The notes under the pieces are model-generated. The model searched no databases. It was not told the origin of the DNA and worked only from the letters and a program-made list of their open reading frames with translations. Made by a program: the position numbers and the translations under genes. Shown one piece after another: positions 1 through 7,466 of a stretch of DNA of 7,466 bases (position 1 is its first letter; the number at the start of each line of letters is the position of its first letter). Source of the stretch: Burkholderiaceae bacterium (lineage in GTDB: Bacteria; Pseudomonadota; Gammaproteobacteria; Burkholderiales; Burkholderiaceae); assembly GCA_947373615.1 (NCBI GenBank), contig CANBYN010000088.1, forward strand, positions 1-7,466, in the 5' to 3' direction.

Positions 1-3000
1 ATTGAAGGCCAATACCTTCACTTCATATGGTCTGATCTAGAGCCTAGTGATAAAAACCAAGAGGTTCTAGCAAGCCTACTAACTTATGGTCAGCCTTTTA
101 GCTCGCAATTGAAAACTGGCAAGTCTTGGTTTGGCAAAGGCTCTGGTGATGTGCAAGGGGCTATTGTGATTCCCCGATTAGGCACGGTTTCCCCATGGGC
201 AAGTAAAGCAACTGACATTGCACGTCAATGCGGCCTTGATGTTTTGCGTATTGAGCGCGGTGTTCAGTTTTCATGGAAGGCAAAAAAATCTTTAACTTCC
301 GAGCAAACACAATTGGTGCTTGCGGCATTGCATGATCGAATGACTGAAGCGGTCATTGATTCAGTTGATGAGGCAAATGCGCTCTATCAATCATTAGAAG
401 ATCGACCATTAAAGCGCATTCCTGTGCTCGCACAAGGCAGGGCAGCTCTCGATAAAGCCAACCAAGATCTGGGTCTAGCCTTATCGGATGATGAAGTTGC
501 TTATTTAACAGAAAATTTCATTCGTTTAGAGCGCAATCCAAGTGATGTCGAGTTAATTATGTTTGCCCAAGCAAACAGCGAGCATTGTCGTCACAAGATT
601 TTTAATTCGAGCTGGACCATTGATGGTGATGATCAAGAGCGCTCTTTATTTGCCATGATCCGCAATACTCACCAGTTAAAACCTGAAGGCACGATTGTTG
701 CTTACTCCGATAACTCGGCTGTCATGGTTGGCTGTGAAGCTGAAACTTGGACTCCACAAGGAGCGCAACATCATTACGAAAAAAAGAATCTTTTAGTACA
801 TACCTTAATGAAGGTGGAGACCCATAATCACCCGACTGCAATTGCTCCATTTCCCGGTGCATCAACTGGTGCTGGTGGAGAAATTCGTGATGAAGGCGCT
901 ACTGGTATAGGTGGGCGTCCTAAAGCAGGTCTAACAGGATTCTCTGTTTCTAACCTGAATATTCCTGGAACAAATCTTCCATGGGAGGATGAGAAATACG
1001 GCAAACCCGAACGCATTGCTACTCCACTGCAAATCATGATTGAGGGTCCTTTAGGCGGCGCGGCTTTTAATAATGAGTTTGGTCGGCCAATATTAGGGGG
1101 GTATTTCCGCGTGTTTGAGCAGACCCTTGATGGGGTCCGCCGTGGTTATCACAAGCCCATCATGATCGCTGGCGGTATTGGTAGCATTGACTCTATCCAT
1201 ACCGAGAAAAAAGCCATTCAGCCTGGGCACCTTTTGATTCAACTTGGCGGCCCAGGAATGCGTATTGGTATGGGCGGGGCCACAGGAAGTTCAGTGGCTA
1301 CTGGCACGAATACTGCTGATTTGGATTTCGATTCTGTGCAACGGGGCAATCCTGAGATGGAGCGTCGTGCACAAGAGGTGATTAATGCGTGCCGGGCGCT
1401 TGGCGATAAGAATCCTATTGTTTCCATTCATGACGTTGGTGCAGGGGGTTTATCAAATGCCTTTCCTGAGCTGGCAGATGGAGCTGGTTTAGGGGCAAAT
1501 TTCAAATTGAGAAATGTGCCCCTCGAAGAGAGTGGTATGAGTCCTGCGGAGATTTGGTGTAACGAATCTCAAGAACGCTATGTTTTAGCAATTGAGTCTA
1601 AAGATTTAGATTTATTTAAATCCTTCTGTGAACGTGAACGTTGCCCGTACGCAGTAGTTGGTGAGGCTACGGCAGAGCGTCAATTGCAGTTGAGTGATTC
1701 AAAACAAAATCCAAACGAAGATGCCGCTAAGCCGATCGATATGCCAATGGAAGTTCTGCTTGGCAAACCGCCGCGTATGCATCGTGATGTAAAAAGAGTA
1801 GCTCAAGAATTTTCTGAATTAAATGTCACTGATGCTGACTTGGCCAAATCTATTGCTTGGGTATTGCAACAGCCAACGGTTGCTAGCAAATCATTTTTAA
1901 TTACGATTGGCGATAGAACGGTTGGTGGTCTAAACGCACGTGATCAATTTGTTGGCCCATGGCAAGTTCCTGTAGCTGATTGTGCTGTCACCATGATGGA
2001 TTACCAGGGCTACCGAGGCGAAGTAATGTCGATGGGCGAAAGAACCCCCTTAGCTGTCATCGATGCACCTGCTGCAGCTCGCATGGCAGTCGGTGAAGCC
2101 ATCACCAATTTGTTAGCGGCGGATATCAGTAGCCTTGAGGGTGTTAAGTTATCGGCAAACTGGATGGCTGCTTGTGGTGCTCCAGGGGAAGATGCTAAGT
2201 TATATGATTCGGTTAAAGCTATCGGCATGGAACTTTGTCCAGCCCTAGGAATCTCTATTCCAGTTGGAAAAGATTCTTTATCCATGGCCACTGAATGGCG
2301 TGATGGCGAACAGGCTAAAAAAGTAGTTTCGCCAGTTTCTCTAATTATTTCAGCCTTCTCTTCAGTGCAAGATGTACGCAAAACATTGACTCCGCATTTA
2401 ACACTAAAGAATGGCGATGGAAGTGCATTAGATACAGAACTCATTTTGATTGATTTGGGACGCGGCAAGAATCGTATGGCGGGCAGCATCCTTGCTCAAG
2501 TACTCAATCAGTCAGGAAAAAGCGCTCCAAATGTAGATCATCCTGAAGATCTCAAGGCTTTAGCAGCAGCTATTATTGAACTGCGCAAAGAAGGTAGATT
2601 GTTGGCCTATCATGATCGTTCTGATGGTGGACTGTTAGCAACGGTTTCTGAAATGGCGTTTGCTTCTCACTGCGGCATCTCTATCAACGTAGACATGATT
2701 GCTGTGGATGTAGGCCAAGAACCTGATCATGGCGATGCTAAGAATTGGGCTCAACAAGTATCTGGGCGTCGTCATGAACAGACACTGCGTGCTTTATTTA
2801 ATGAAGAGCTTGGCGTTGTCATTCAAGTTCGTAGGGATGAGCGAGATGCTGTCTTTGCCGTTCTTCGTAATCTAGGATTGAGTGCATTTAGCCATGTGAT
2901 TGGCAAACCAAACACTAACGGACGCATTGAGATCTGGCGCGATGCCAAAAATATCTTTGCTGAGCCACGTGAAGTTTTGCAAAAGATGTGGACCAATACA

Positions 3001-3936
3001 AGTTATCAAATTGCTCGTTTGCGCGATAACCCAGATTGTGCCGAGAGTGAATTTGCGCTTTTAGATAACTTGGCTGACTCAGGGATGTCTCCTAAGCTGA
3101 CATTTGATATTGCTGATGACATTGCCGCTCCCTTTATTCAAAAAGGCGCACGTCCTAAAGTCGCCATATTGCGAGAGCAGGGCGTTAATTCTCATGTCGA
3201 AATGGCTTATGCCGTGAACTGGGCTGGCTTTGACAGTTACGACGTGCATATGTCTGACTTGTTAAGTGGTAAAGCGAAGTTAGAGGATTTCCGTGGTTTG
3301 ATTGCCTGTGGTGGTTTTAGCTATGGCGACGTATTAGGCGCTGGTGAAGGTTGGGCTAAGACCATCCTCTTCAATCGGCAATTACGCGATCAATTTTCAA
3401 CTTTCTTTAATCGCCAAGATAGTTTTGCCTTAGGCGTTTGTAACGGTTGCCAGATGATGAGCAACCTCTCAGACATTATTCCAGGAGCTGAGGCTTGGCC
3501 AAAGTTCACACGCAATCAATCTGAGCAATATGAGGCGCGATTGGTGATGGCGGAAGTGCTTGCCTCGCCATCGATATTTACCCAAGGCATGGAAGGCAGT
3601 CAATTGCCAATTGCCATTGCACACGGGGAAGGTTTTGCGAATTTCAGTGGGCAAGGAAACTTAGATCAGATACAGAAGCAGGGCTTAGCTGCACTACGAT
3701 TCGTCGATCATCAGGGCAATCCTACCGAAACCTATCCAATGAACCCCAACGGCTCCCCAGGTGGGTTAACTGGGGTTACAACGCCTGATGGACGGTTTAC
3801 GGTCATGATGCCTCATCCTGAGCGTGTTTTTCGTGCTGCACAGATGAGTTGGTGCCCTCCAGAGTGGCTTGATACACCTGATGGAGCCAGCCCTTGGTTG
3901 CGATTATTTCGCAATGCACGTAGCTGGGCTAAGTAA
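1..3936 (+). CDS. purL: Phosphoribosylformylglycinamidine (FGAM) synthase, large single-chain type; 5' end cut by the window
   Basis: Converts FGAR, glutamine and ATP to FGAM in the cytosol, the fourth step of de novo purine synthesis. The frame is open from base 1, giving 1311 visible residues. A TTG at 109 is not the start, because the PurL-like N-terminal domain (residues 1-36, with QYLHF and LLTYG) continues upstream to the window edge; about 30-40 residues should be missing. Visible-fragment landmarks: ANSEHCRH (191-198) and VETHNHPT (272-279) of the first synthase half; HDVGAGG (477-483) and its second-half counterpart HDRSDGG (871-877), the pseudo-repeat of the family; PVGKDSLSM around 754-762; and a C-terminal glutamine amidotransferase domain from about 1051. 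The amidotransferase triad is intact: Cys1147 in GVCNGCQ, and His1272 and Glu1274 in HPER. The length fits the proteobacterial single-chain enzyme (about 1300-1350), not the split PurS/PurQ/PurL type. The next gene starts 12 bases after the stop. Confidence 0.97.
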   Translation: MEGQYLHFIWSDLEPSDKNQEVLASLLTYGQPFSSQLKTGKSWFGKGSGDVQGAIVIPRLGTVSPWASKATDIARQCGLDVLRIERGVQFSWKAKKSLTSEQTQLVLAALHDRMTEAVIDSVDEANALYQSLEDRPLKRIPVLAQGRAALDKANQDLGLALSDDEVAYLTENFIRLERNPSDVELIMFAQANSEHCRHKIFNSSWTIDGDDQERSLFAMIRNTHQLKPEGTIVAYSDNSAVMVGCEAETWTPQGAQHHYEKKNLLVHTLMKVETHNHPTAIAPFPGASTGAGGEIRDEGATGIGGRPKAGLTGFSVSNLNIPGTNLPWEDEKYGKPERIATPLQIMIEGPLGGAAFNNEFGRPILGGYFRVFEQTLDGVRRGYHKPIMIAGGIGSIDSIHTEKKAIQPGHLLIQLGGPGMRIGMGGATGSSVATGTNTADLDFDSVQRGNPEMERRAQEVINACRALGDKNPIVSIHDVGAGGLSNAFPELADGAGLGANFKLRNVPLEESGMSPAEIWCNESQERYVLAIESKDLDLFKSFCERERCPYAVVGEATAERQLQLSDSKQNPNEDAAKPIDMPMEVLLGKPPRMHRDVKRVAQEFSELNVTDADLAKSIAWVLQQPTVASKSFLITIGDRTVGGLNARDQFVGPWQVPVADCAVTMMDYQGYRGEVMSMGERTPLAVIDAPAAARMAVGEAITNLLAADISSLEGVKLSANWMAACGAPGEDAKLYDSVKAIGMELCPALGISIPVGKDSLSMATEWRDGEQAKKVVSPVSLIISAFSSVQDVRKTLTPHLTLKNGDGSALDTELILIDLGRGKNRMAGSILAQVLNQSGKSAPNVDHPEDLKALAAAIIELRKEGRLLAYHDRSDGGLLATVSEMAFASHCGISINVDMIAVDVGQEPDHGDAKNWAQQVSGRRHEQTLRALFNEELGVVIQVRRDERDAVFAVLRNLGLSAFSHVIGKPNTNGRIEIWRDAKNIFAEPREVLQKMWTNTSYQIARLRDNPDCAESEFALLDNLADSGMSPKLTFDIADDIAAPFIQKGARPKVAILREQGVNSHVEMAYAVNWAGFDSYDVHMSDLLSGKAKLEDFRGLIACGGFSYGDVLGAGEGWAKTILFNRQLRDQFSTFFNRQDSFALGVCNGCQMMSNLSDIIPGAEAWPKFTRNQSEQYEARLVMAEVLASPSIFTQGMEGSQLPIAIAHGEGFANFSGQGNLDQIQKQGLAALRFVDHQGNPTETYPMNPNGSPGGLTGVTTPDGRFTVMMPHPERVFRAAQMSWCPPEWLDTPDGASPWLRLFRNARSWAK

Positions 3937-3948
3937 TTCGTGTTTGCA

Positions 3949-4704
3949 ATGGAGCCGGTAACATTTTCCGAGAGCGGTGGAATTCGCTATTTGCATTTTG
4001 GGAGTGAGTTAATCCAGGGGGCAATGCGTATTCGTGATCCCGATGAGATCTATTTGGAGTACAACCAGCAAATGATGGCTTGGTTACTTTTTTTAGAGAC
4101 TAAGCCTGGAATGCGAGTTGCTCAACTGGGTTTAGGTACCGGGGCATTGACCAAGTTTCAACATCGTTTTTGCCCTGCAGTTAAAACAACCGTGGTTGAA
4201 CTCAATCCATCGGTAATCGTGGCTGCAAGATCTATGTTTTTTACTCCAGACGATGACCGTAAGCTGGAGACTTTGCAAACAGATGCCAAAGTCTTTGTTA
4301 ATAACACAAAATATCATGGCCAATTTGATGCGGTACAGGTTGATCTTTATGATGCAATTTGTGATGGTCCGGCGGCCAGTTCATTAGACTTCTACAAGGG
4401 TTGCTACGACCTTCTGAAGGCTCCTGGCGTAATGACCGTCAATTTATTCTCCCGTCATAAAAGCTTCGATATAAACCTTAAGAATATTTGTGAGGCTTTT
4501 CATAATCGGGTTTTGTTATTTCCTGAGTCTCATGATTGCAATATAGTGGCGATCGGGTTTAAAGGTCCCAAACTTGAGACACAGTGGAAGGATGTGAGTA
4601 AACGAGCAAAACTCATTCTTGAAAAAACCGGGCTACCAACAAATAAATGGGTGTCTGGCATTAGTCGAGAAAATGCACGTCAAGAAGATATGCTTTCTAT
4701 CTAA
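3949..4704 (+). CDS. Spermidine-synthase-like (aminopropyltransferase-fold) protein, substrate unknown
   Basis: Predicted cytosolic Rossmann-fold protein of 251 residues with the spermidine synthase / SAM-methyltransferase layout. Seen from the ATG at 3949: an N-terminal strand region with IQGAMRIRDPDEIYLEY (about 22-38), nucleotide-binding loop GLGTG (61-65), acidic end of strand 2 in VELNP (E84), a TDAKVFV segment (D112), and the active-site-region VDLYD (132 and 135), followed by FYKGCYDLL and a NLF strand. Known aminopropyltransferases usually carry GGGDG and a D-x-x-D-P loop. Here these are GLGTG and DLYDAICDGP, so true spermidine synthase activity is doubtful. There is no signal peptide or membrane segment. 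Start choice: an in-frame GTG at 3940 would add three residues, but neither start has a clear Shine-Dalgarno, so translation is probably coupled to purL, which ends 12 bases upstream. The fold is fairly sure and the function is not; no gene symbol is given. Confidence 0.85.
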   Translation: MEPVTFSESGGIRYLHFGSELIQGAMRIRDPDEIYLEYNQQMMAWLLFLETKPGMRVAQLGLGTGALTKFQHRFCPAVKTTVVELNPSVIVAARSMFFTPDDDRKLETLQTDAKVFVNNTKYHGQFDAVQVDLYDAICDGPAASSLDFYKGCYDLLKAPGVMTVNLFSRHKSFDINLKNICEAFHNRVLLFPESHDCNIVAIGFKGPKLETQWKDVSKRAKLILEKTGLPTNKWVSGISRENARQEDMLSI

Positions 4705-4724
4705 ATCTCTATATTTAGCAAAAG

Positions 4725-4753
4725 AAAAAGGCGATCAAAAGATCGCCTTTTTT
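4725..4753. terminator. Bidirectional rho-independent terminator between convergent genes
   Basis: Perfect 12-bp inverted repeat: AAAAAGGCGATC (4725-4736), loop AAAA (4737-4740), GATCGCCTTTTTT (4741-4753). Read on the plus strand, the GC-rich core is followed by six T's and ends the purL/spermidine-synthase-like transcript 20 bases past its stop. Read on the minus strand, the A-tract becomes a T-tract (TTTTTCTTTT) and ends acnB. The symmetric A/T flanks and the position between convergent stop codons support use in both directions. Confidence 0.92.
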
Positions 4754-4757
4754 AATT

Positions 4758-4781
4758 CCGAGACCCAGTTACAGGTCGCGG
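4758..4781 (-). other. Hairpin in the acnB 3' untranslated region
   Basis: Inverted repeat CCGAGACC (4758-4765) and GGTCGCGG (4774-4781) around an 8-base loop, pairing at 7 of 8 positions (mismatch at 4761/4779). It lies 12 bases beyond the acnB stop codon and just before the terminator hairpin in the acnB transcript. No T-tract follows it on the minus strand, so it is not itself a terminator. It could be a stability element or a protein-binding site; a chance pairing is also possible. Confidence 0.4.
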
Positions 4782-4793
4782 AAAAATTCATGC

Positions 4794-7379
4794 TCAAACA
4801 GTCACGGTGTCTGCAACATCACTAAAGGCTTTTAACTTATCAAAGCTCATATATCTATACACTTCACCAGCCTTAGCATTCAGGGCTTGAACTTGCTCTA
4901 AGTATTCAGCTGGAGTCGGTAGGCGCCCAAGAAGTGCTGCAACTGCAGCTAATTCAGCAGAAGCCAAAAAGACACGCGTATCGATACCTAAGCGATTAGG
5001 AAAGTTACGGGTTGAAGTGGATACAGCAGTAGAGCCCTTTCGGATTTGAGCTTGGTTACCCATACAGAGCGAGCAACCTGGGCTTTCCATGCGTGCACCA
5101 GCAGCGCCCAACATGCCGTAATAGCCTTCTTCCATCAAGACCATCGCATCCATCTTCGTTGGAGGAGCAACCCATAAACGTGTTGGCATATCTTTTTTGC
5201 CTTGTAATACTTGGCCAGCTGCTCGGAAGTGACCGATATTCGTCATGCATGATCCGATGAAAACTTCATCAATCTTTTCACCTGCAACCTCAGACAAAAC
5301 TTTGACGTCATCTGGGTCATTAGGGCACGCAAGAATTGGTTCCTTGATTTCATCGATATTGATTTCGATGATCTCTTTATAGTCCGCATTTGGATCAGCT
5401 TGTAGAAGTTGTGGGTTTGCAATCCAAGCTTCCATGGCCTTAATACGACGTCCAAGAGTACGCTTATCTTCATAGCCATTAGCAATCATCCACTTCATTA
5501 GGGTGATGTTAGATTGCATGTACTCAATGATTGGCTCTTTATTGAGGTGAACGGTGCAGCCACCAGCAGAACGCTCAGCAGACGCATCTGATAATTCAAA
5601 TGCTTGTTCAACTTTGAGATCAGGCAAGCCTTCAATTTCCAAAATACGGCCAGAGAAAATATTCTTTTTGCCTTGCTTTTCAACAGTCAACAAGCCTTTT
5701 TTGATTGCGTATAAAGGAATGGCATTTACTAAGTCACGCAAAGTAATGCCAGGCTGCATCTTGCCTTTGAAACGCACCAATACTGATTCAGGCATATCTA
5801 ATGGCATCACACCAGTAGCTGCAGCAAAGGCTACTAAGCCTGAGCCAGCAGGAAAGGAGATGCCGATAGGGAAGCGGGTGTGACTATCGCCACCAGTACC
5901 ACAGGTATCTGGAAGTAGTAGACGGTTTAACCAGCTATGAATCACACCGTCACCAGGACGCAATGCAATACCACCGCGATTGGTCATAAATGGCGGCAAT
6001 TCATGTTGAGTGCGAATGTCGACTGGTTTTGGATAGGCCGAGGTATGACAGAAAGATTGCATCACGAGGTCTGAAGAGAAACCTAGGCAAGCTAAATCTT
6101 TAAGCTCATCACGAGTCATGGGACCGGTAGTGTCTTGTGAGCCAACTGTAGTCATGCGTGGTTCGCAATAAGTCCCCGGGCGAACGCCTTGACCTTCGGG
6201 CAACCCACAAGCGCGGCCAACAATTTTCTGGGCCAAACTAAAGCCCTTCTTGTTATCGACTGGGTTTACGGGCAAACGGAATTCGGTAGAAGCAGGCAAG
6301 CCAAGGGCAGCACGTGCTTTTGCAGTTAATCCGCGTCCTACGATCAAAGGAATACGACCGCCAGCACGCACTTCATCAAGAATCACTGGTGACTTTAATG
6401 AGAAGCTAGTGATTTCACTACCATTTTTAAATACTTTGCCCTCATAAGGACGAAGTTCAATTTCATCGCCCATATTCATTTGTGAAACATCTAACTCGAT
6501 TGGCAATGCTCCAGAATCTTCCATGGTGTTAAAGAAAATTGGTGCAATGTTGGTGCCTAGACATACACCTCCAAAACGTTTGTTTGGAACAAATGGAATA
6601 TCCTGACCTGTCCACCAGAGAACTGAGTTGGTAGCAGATTTACGTGAAGAACCAGTGCCAACAACATCGCCTACATAAGCAATTTGATTGCCTTTTTTCT
6701 GAAGAGCAGCAATTTGCTTCATCGGTCCGCGCACTCCTGTCTCATCAGGCTCTATGCCAGGACGTGGGTTCTTAAGCATAATCGTTGCATGCAATGGAAT
6801 ATCAGGACGACTCCAAGCGTCTGGAGCTGGAGATAGATCATCAGTATTAGTTTCACCCGTCACTTTGAATACAGTGAGCTTCATGCTCTCTGGAACAGCA
6901 GGGCGGCTAGTAAACCACTCAGCATTCGCCCAGCTTTGCATTACCGCTTTGGCATTGGCGTTCCCTTTTTCGGCTAGCTCTTGAACATCATTGAAGTAGT
7001 CAAACATCAATAGGGTTTTCTTGAGAGCTTCTGCAGCAGCAGCGCCACATTCGGCATCAGCCAATAACTCAACCAATGGCTTGATGTTGTAACCACCAAG
7101 CATGGTGCCCAATAATTCGGTAGCACGTACGCGAGAAATTAATGGAGATTTTTCTGTGCCTTTGGCAAGTGCATCTAAAAATTCAGCTTTTACTTTTGCC
7201 GCATCGTCAACACCAGCTGGTACACGATGAGTGATTAATTCCACAAGCTCAGCTTCTTTGCCTGCTGGTGGATTTTTTAACAATTTCACCAATTCAGCAG
7301 TTTGATCCTTGGTTAAAGGAAGAGCGGGAATACCAAGGGCTGCGCGTTCAGCAACTAGGGCGTTATAGGCATCTAACAT
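4794..7379 (-). CDS. acnB: Aconitate hydratase B (bifunctional aconitase / 2-methylisocitrate dehydratase family)
   Basis: Interconverts citrate and isocitrate through cis-aconitate in the TCA cycle, using a [4Fe-4S] cluster in the cytosol; AcnB enzymes often also hydrate 2-methylaconitate. The protein is complete at 861 residues (E. coli AcnB has 865). Order of parts: N-terminal HEAT-like helical domain (about 1-160), the swivel domain placed early as in all AcnB proteins (about 165-385, with GTGSSRKSATNS at 241-252 giving Ser244 and Arg246), then the three catalytic domains with GSQDTTGPMT (413-422), GGDSHTRFP (496-504, Asp498/His500) and CPNDPDD (685-691). The cluster ligands are Cys711, Cys769 and Cys772, in GSCMTNIGH and GCSLCMGN. 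The substrate-contact arginines Arg791 and Arg796 are in STSTRNFPNRLG. All key residues are present. The ATG at 7379 is preceded by TAGGAAACATA, a good ribosome-binding site. It appears monocistronic within the window, with its own promoter and terminator. Confidence 0.98.
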   Translation of the reverse strand: MLDAYNALVAERAALGIPALPLTKDQTAELVKLLKNPPAGKEAELVELITHRVPAGVDDAAKVKAEFLDALAKGTEKSPLISRVRATELLGTMLGGYNIKPLVELLADAECGAAAAEALKKTLLMFDYFNDVQELAEKGNANAKAVMQSWANAEWFTSRPAVPESMKLTVFKVTGETNTDDLSPAPDAWSRPDIPLHATIMLKNPRPGIEPDETGVRGPMKQIAALQKKGNQIAYVGDVVGTGSSRKSATNSVLWWTGQDIPFVPNKRFGGVCLGTNIAPIFFNTMEDSGALPIELDVSQMNMGDEIELRPYEGKVFKNGSEITSFSLKSPVILDEVRAGGRIPLIVGRGLTAKARAALGLPASTEFRLPVNPVDNKKGFSLAQKIVGRACGLPEGQGVRPGTYCEPRMTTVGSQDTTGPMTRDELKDLACLGFSSDLVMQSFCHTSAYPKPVDIRTQHELPPFMTNRGGIALRPGDGVIHSWLNRLLLPDTCGTGGDSHTRFPIGISFPAGSGLVAFAAATGVMPLDMPESVLVRFKGKMQPGITLRDLVNAIPLYAIKKGLLTVEKQGKKNIFSGRILEIEGLPDLKVEQAFELSDASAERSAGGCTVHLNKEPIIEYMQSNITLMKWMIANGYEDKRTLGRRIKAMEAWIANPQLLQADPNADYKEIIEINIDEIKEPILACPNDPDDVKVLSEVAGEKIDEVFIGSCMTNIGHFRAAGQVLQGKKDMPTRLWVAPPTKMDAMVLMEEGYYGMLGAAGARMESPGCSLCMGNQAQIRKGSTAVSTSTRNFPNRLGIDTRVFLASAELAAVAALLGRLPTPAEYLEQVQALNAKAGEVYRYMSFDKLKAFSDVADTVTV

Positions 7380-7383
7380 TATG

Positions 7384-7389
7384 TTTCCT
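7384..7389 (-). promoter_or_regulatory. Ribosome-binding site of acnB
   Basis: The minus strand reads AGGAAA followed by four bases (CATA) before the ATG. The AGGA core lies six bases from the start codon, a normal spacing, which supports the start at 7379. Confidence 0.8.
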
Positions 7390-7423
7390 ATGTGGTAATA
7401 GTGATCAATAGAAAGGGAAGGCC

Positions 7424-7441
7424 AAAAGGGAATTTTCTCCC
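7424..7441 (-). other. Small hairpin followed by a U-run in the acnB leader
   Basis: On the minus strand GGGAG (7441-7437), loop AAAA, TTCCC (7432-7428), then TTTT (7427-7424). The stem has four Watson-Crick pairs plus one G-U pair. It would sit at the very 5' end of the message if transcription starts near 7445. It is short for an intrinsic attenuator; a 5' stabilising hairpin or a chance structure are equally plausible. Confidence 0.3.
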
Positions 7442-7451
7442 GTTTTGCAAA

Positions 7452-7457
7452 ATTATA
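7452..7457 (-). promoter_or_regulatory. Probable sigma-70 -10 element of the acnB promoter
   Basis: The minus strand reads TATAAT, a perfect match to the -10 consensus, about 73 bases upstream of the acnB ATG. The -35 box would lie beyond the window edge and cannot be checked. If used, transcription would begin near 7445, giving a leader of roughly 65 bases. Supported by consensus match and position only. Confidence 0.55.
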
Positions 7458-7466
7458 GTGGTTAAT

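Noticed and set aside
109..111. TTG as the start codon of purL
   Set aside because: The same frame is open to base 1 and the 36 codons upstream resemble the PurL N-terminal domain, so the gene starts before the window.
2010..2489. 159-codon open frame antisense to purL
   Set aside because: It lies wholly inside the conserved purL coding sequence, resembles no family I recognise, and has no credible independent promoter or ribosome-binding site; it is a shadow of the real frame.
4619..4825. 68-codon plus-strand open frame across the end of the spermidine-synthase-like gene
   Set aside because: It runs through the terminator hairpin and into the acnB 3' end in antisense, with no recognisable protein features.
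5243..5883. Several 60-110-codon frames on both strands within acnB
   Set aside because: acnB is continuous and fully conserved here; these are other-frame shadows without family resemblance or translation signals.
1..7466. A novel defence, mobile or other multi-gene system
   Set aside because: All but the short intergenic and leader regions is accounted for by purL, one spermidine-synthase-like gene and acnB. I see no transposase, integrase, repeat array, toxin-antitoxin pair or structured-RNA cluster.

Overview
The window looks like ordinary core chromosome from a betaproteobacterium. The amino-acid sequences and moderate-to-low GC suggest a Burkholderiales member close to Polynucleobacter. 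That assignment rests on recall of family sequences, not on a search. No mobile element, CRISPR array, tRNA or rRNA is visible, and almost all of the sequence is coding.

Layout: three real genes in a convergent arrangement. From base 1 to 3936 (+) runs purL, the large FGAM synthase of purine biosynthesis, cut at its 5' end by the window edge. Twelve bases later (3949-4704, +) comes a gene for a spermidine-synthase-fold protein of about 251 residues, probably read from the same transcript. Facing them on the minus strand is acnB (4794-7379), a complete aconitase B with its ribosome-binding site and the -10 element of a likely promoter at the right edge.

The short gap between the converging genes (4705-4793) holds a strong 12-bp hairpin with an A-tract on one side and a T-tract on the other. 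It can terminate both transcripts. A second, smaller hairpin lies between it and the acnB stop codon. The acnB leader (7380-7466) contains a ribosome-binding site, a small hairpin followed by four U's, and a short imperfect palindrome.

The genes do not form an obvious joint pathway. purL belongs to de novo IMP synthesis and acnB to the TCA cycle. The middle gene has the SAM/decarboxylated-SAM-binding fold but lacks some signatures of a true spermidine synthase, so its substrate is unknown. I found no evidence of a novel multi-gene system. The most interesting items are the atypical spermidine-synthase-like protein and the acnB untranslated regions.
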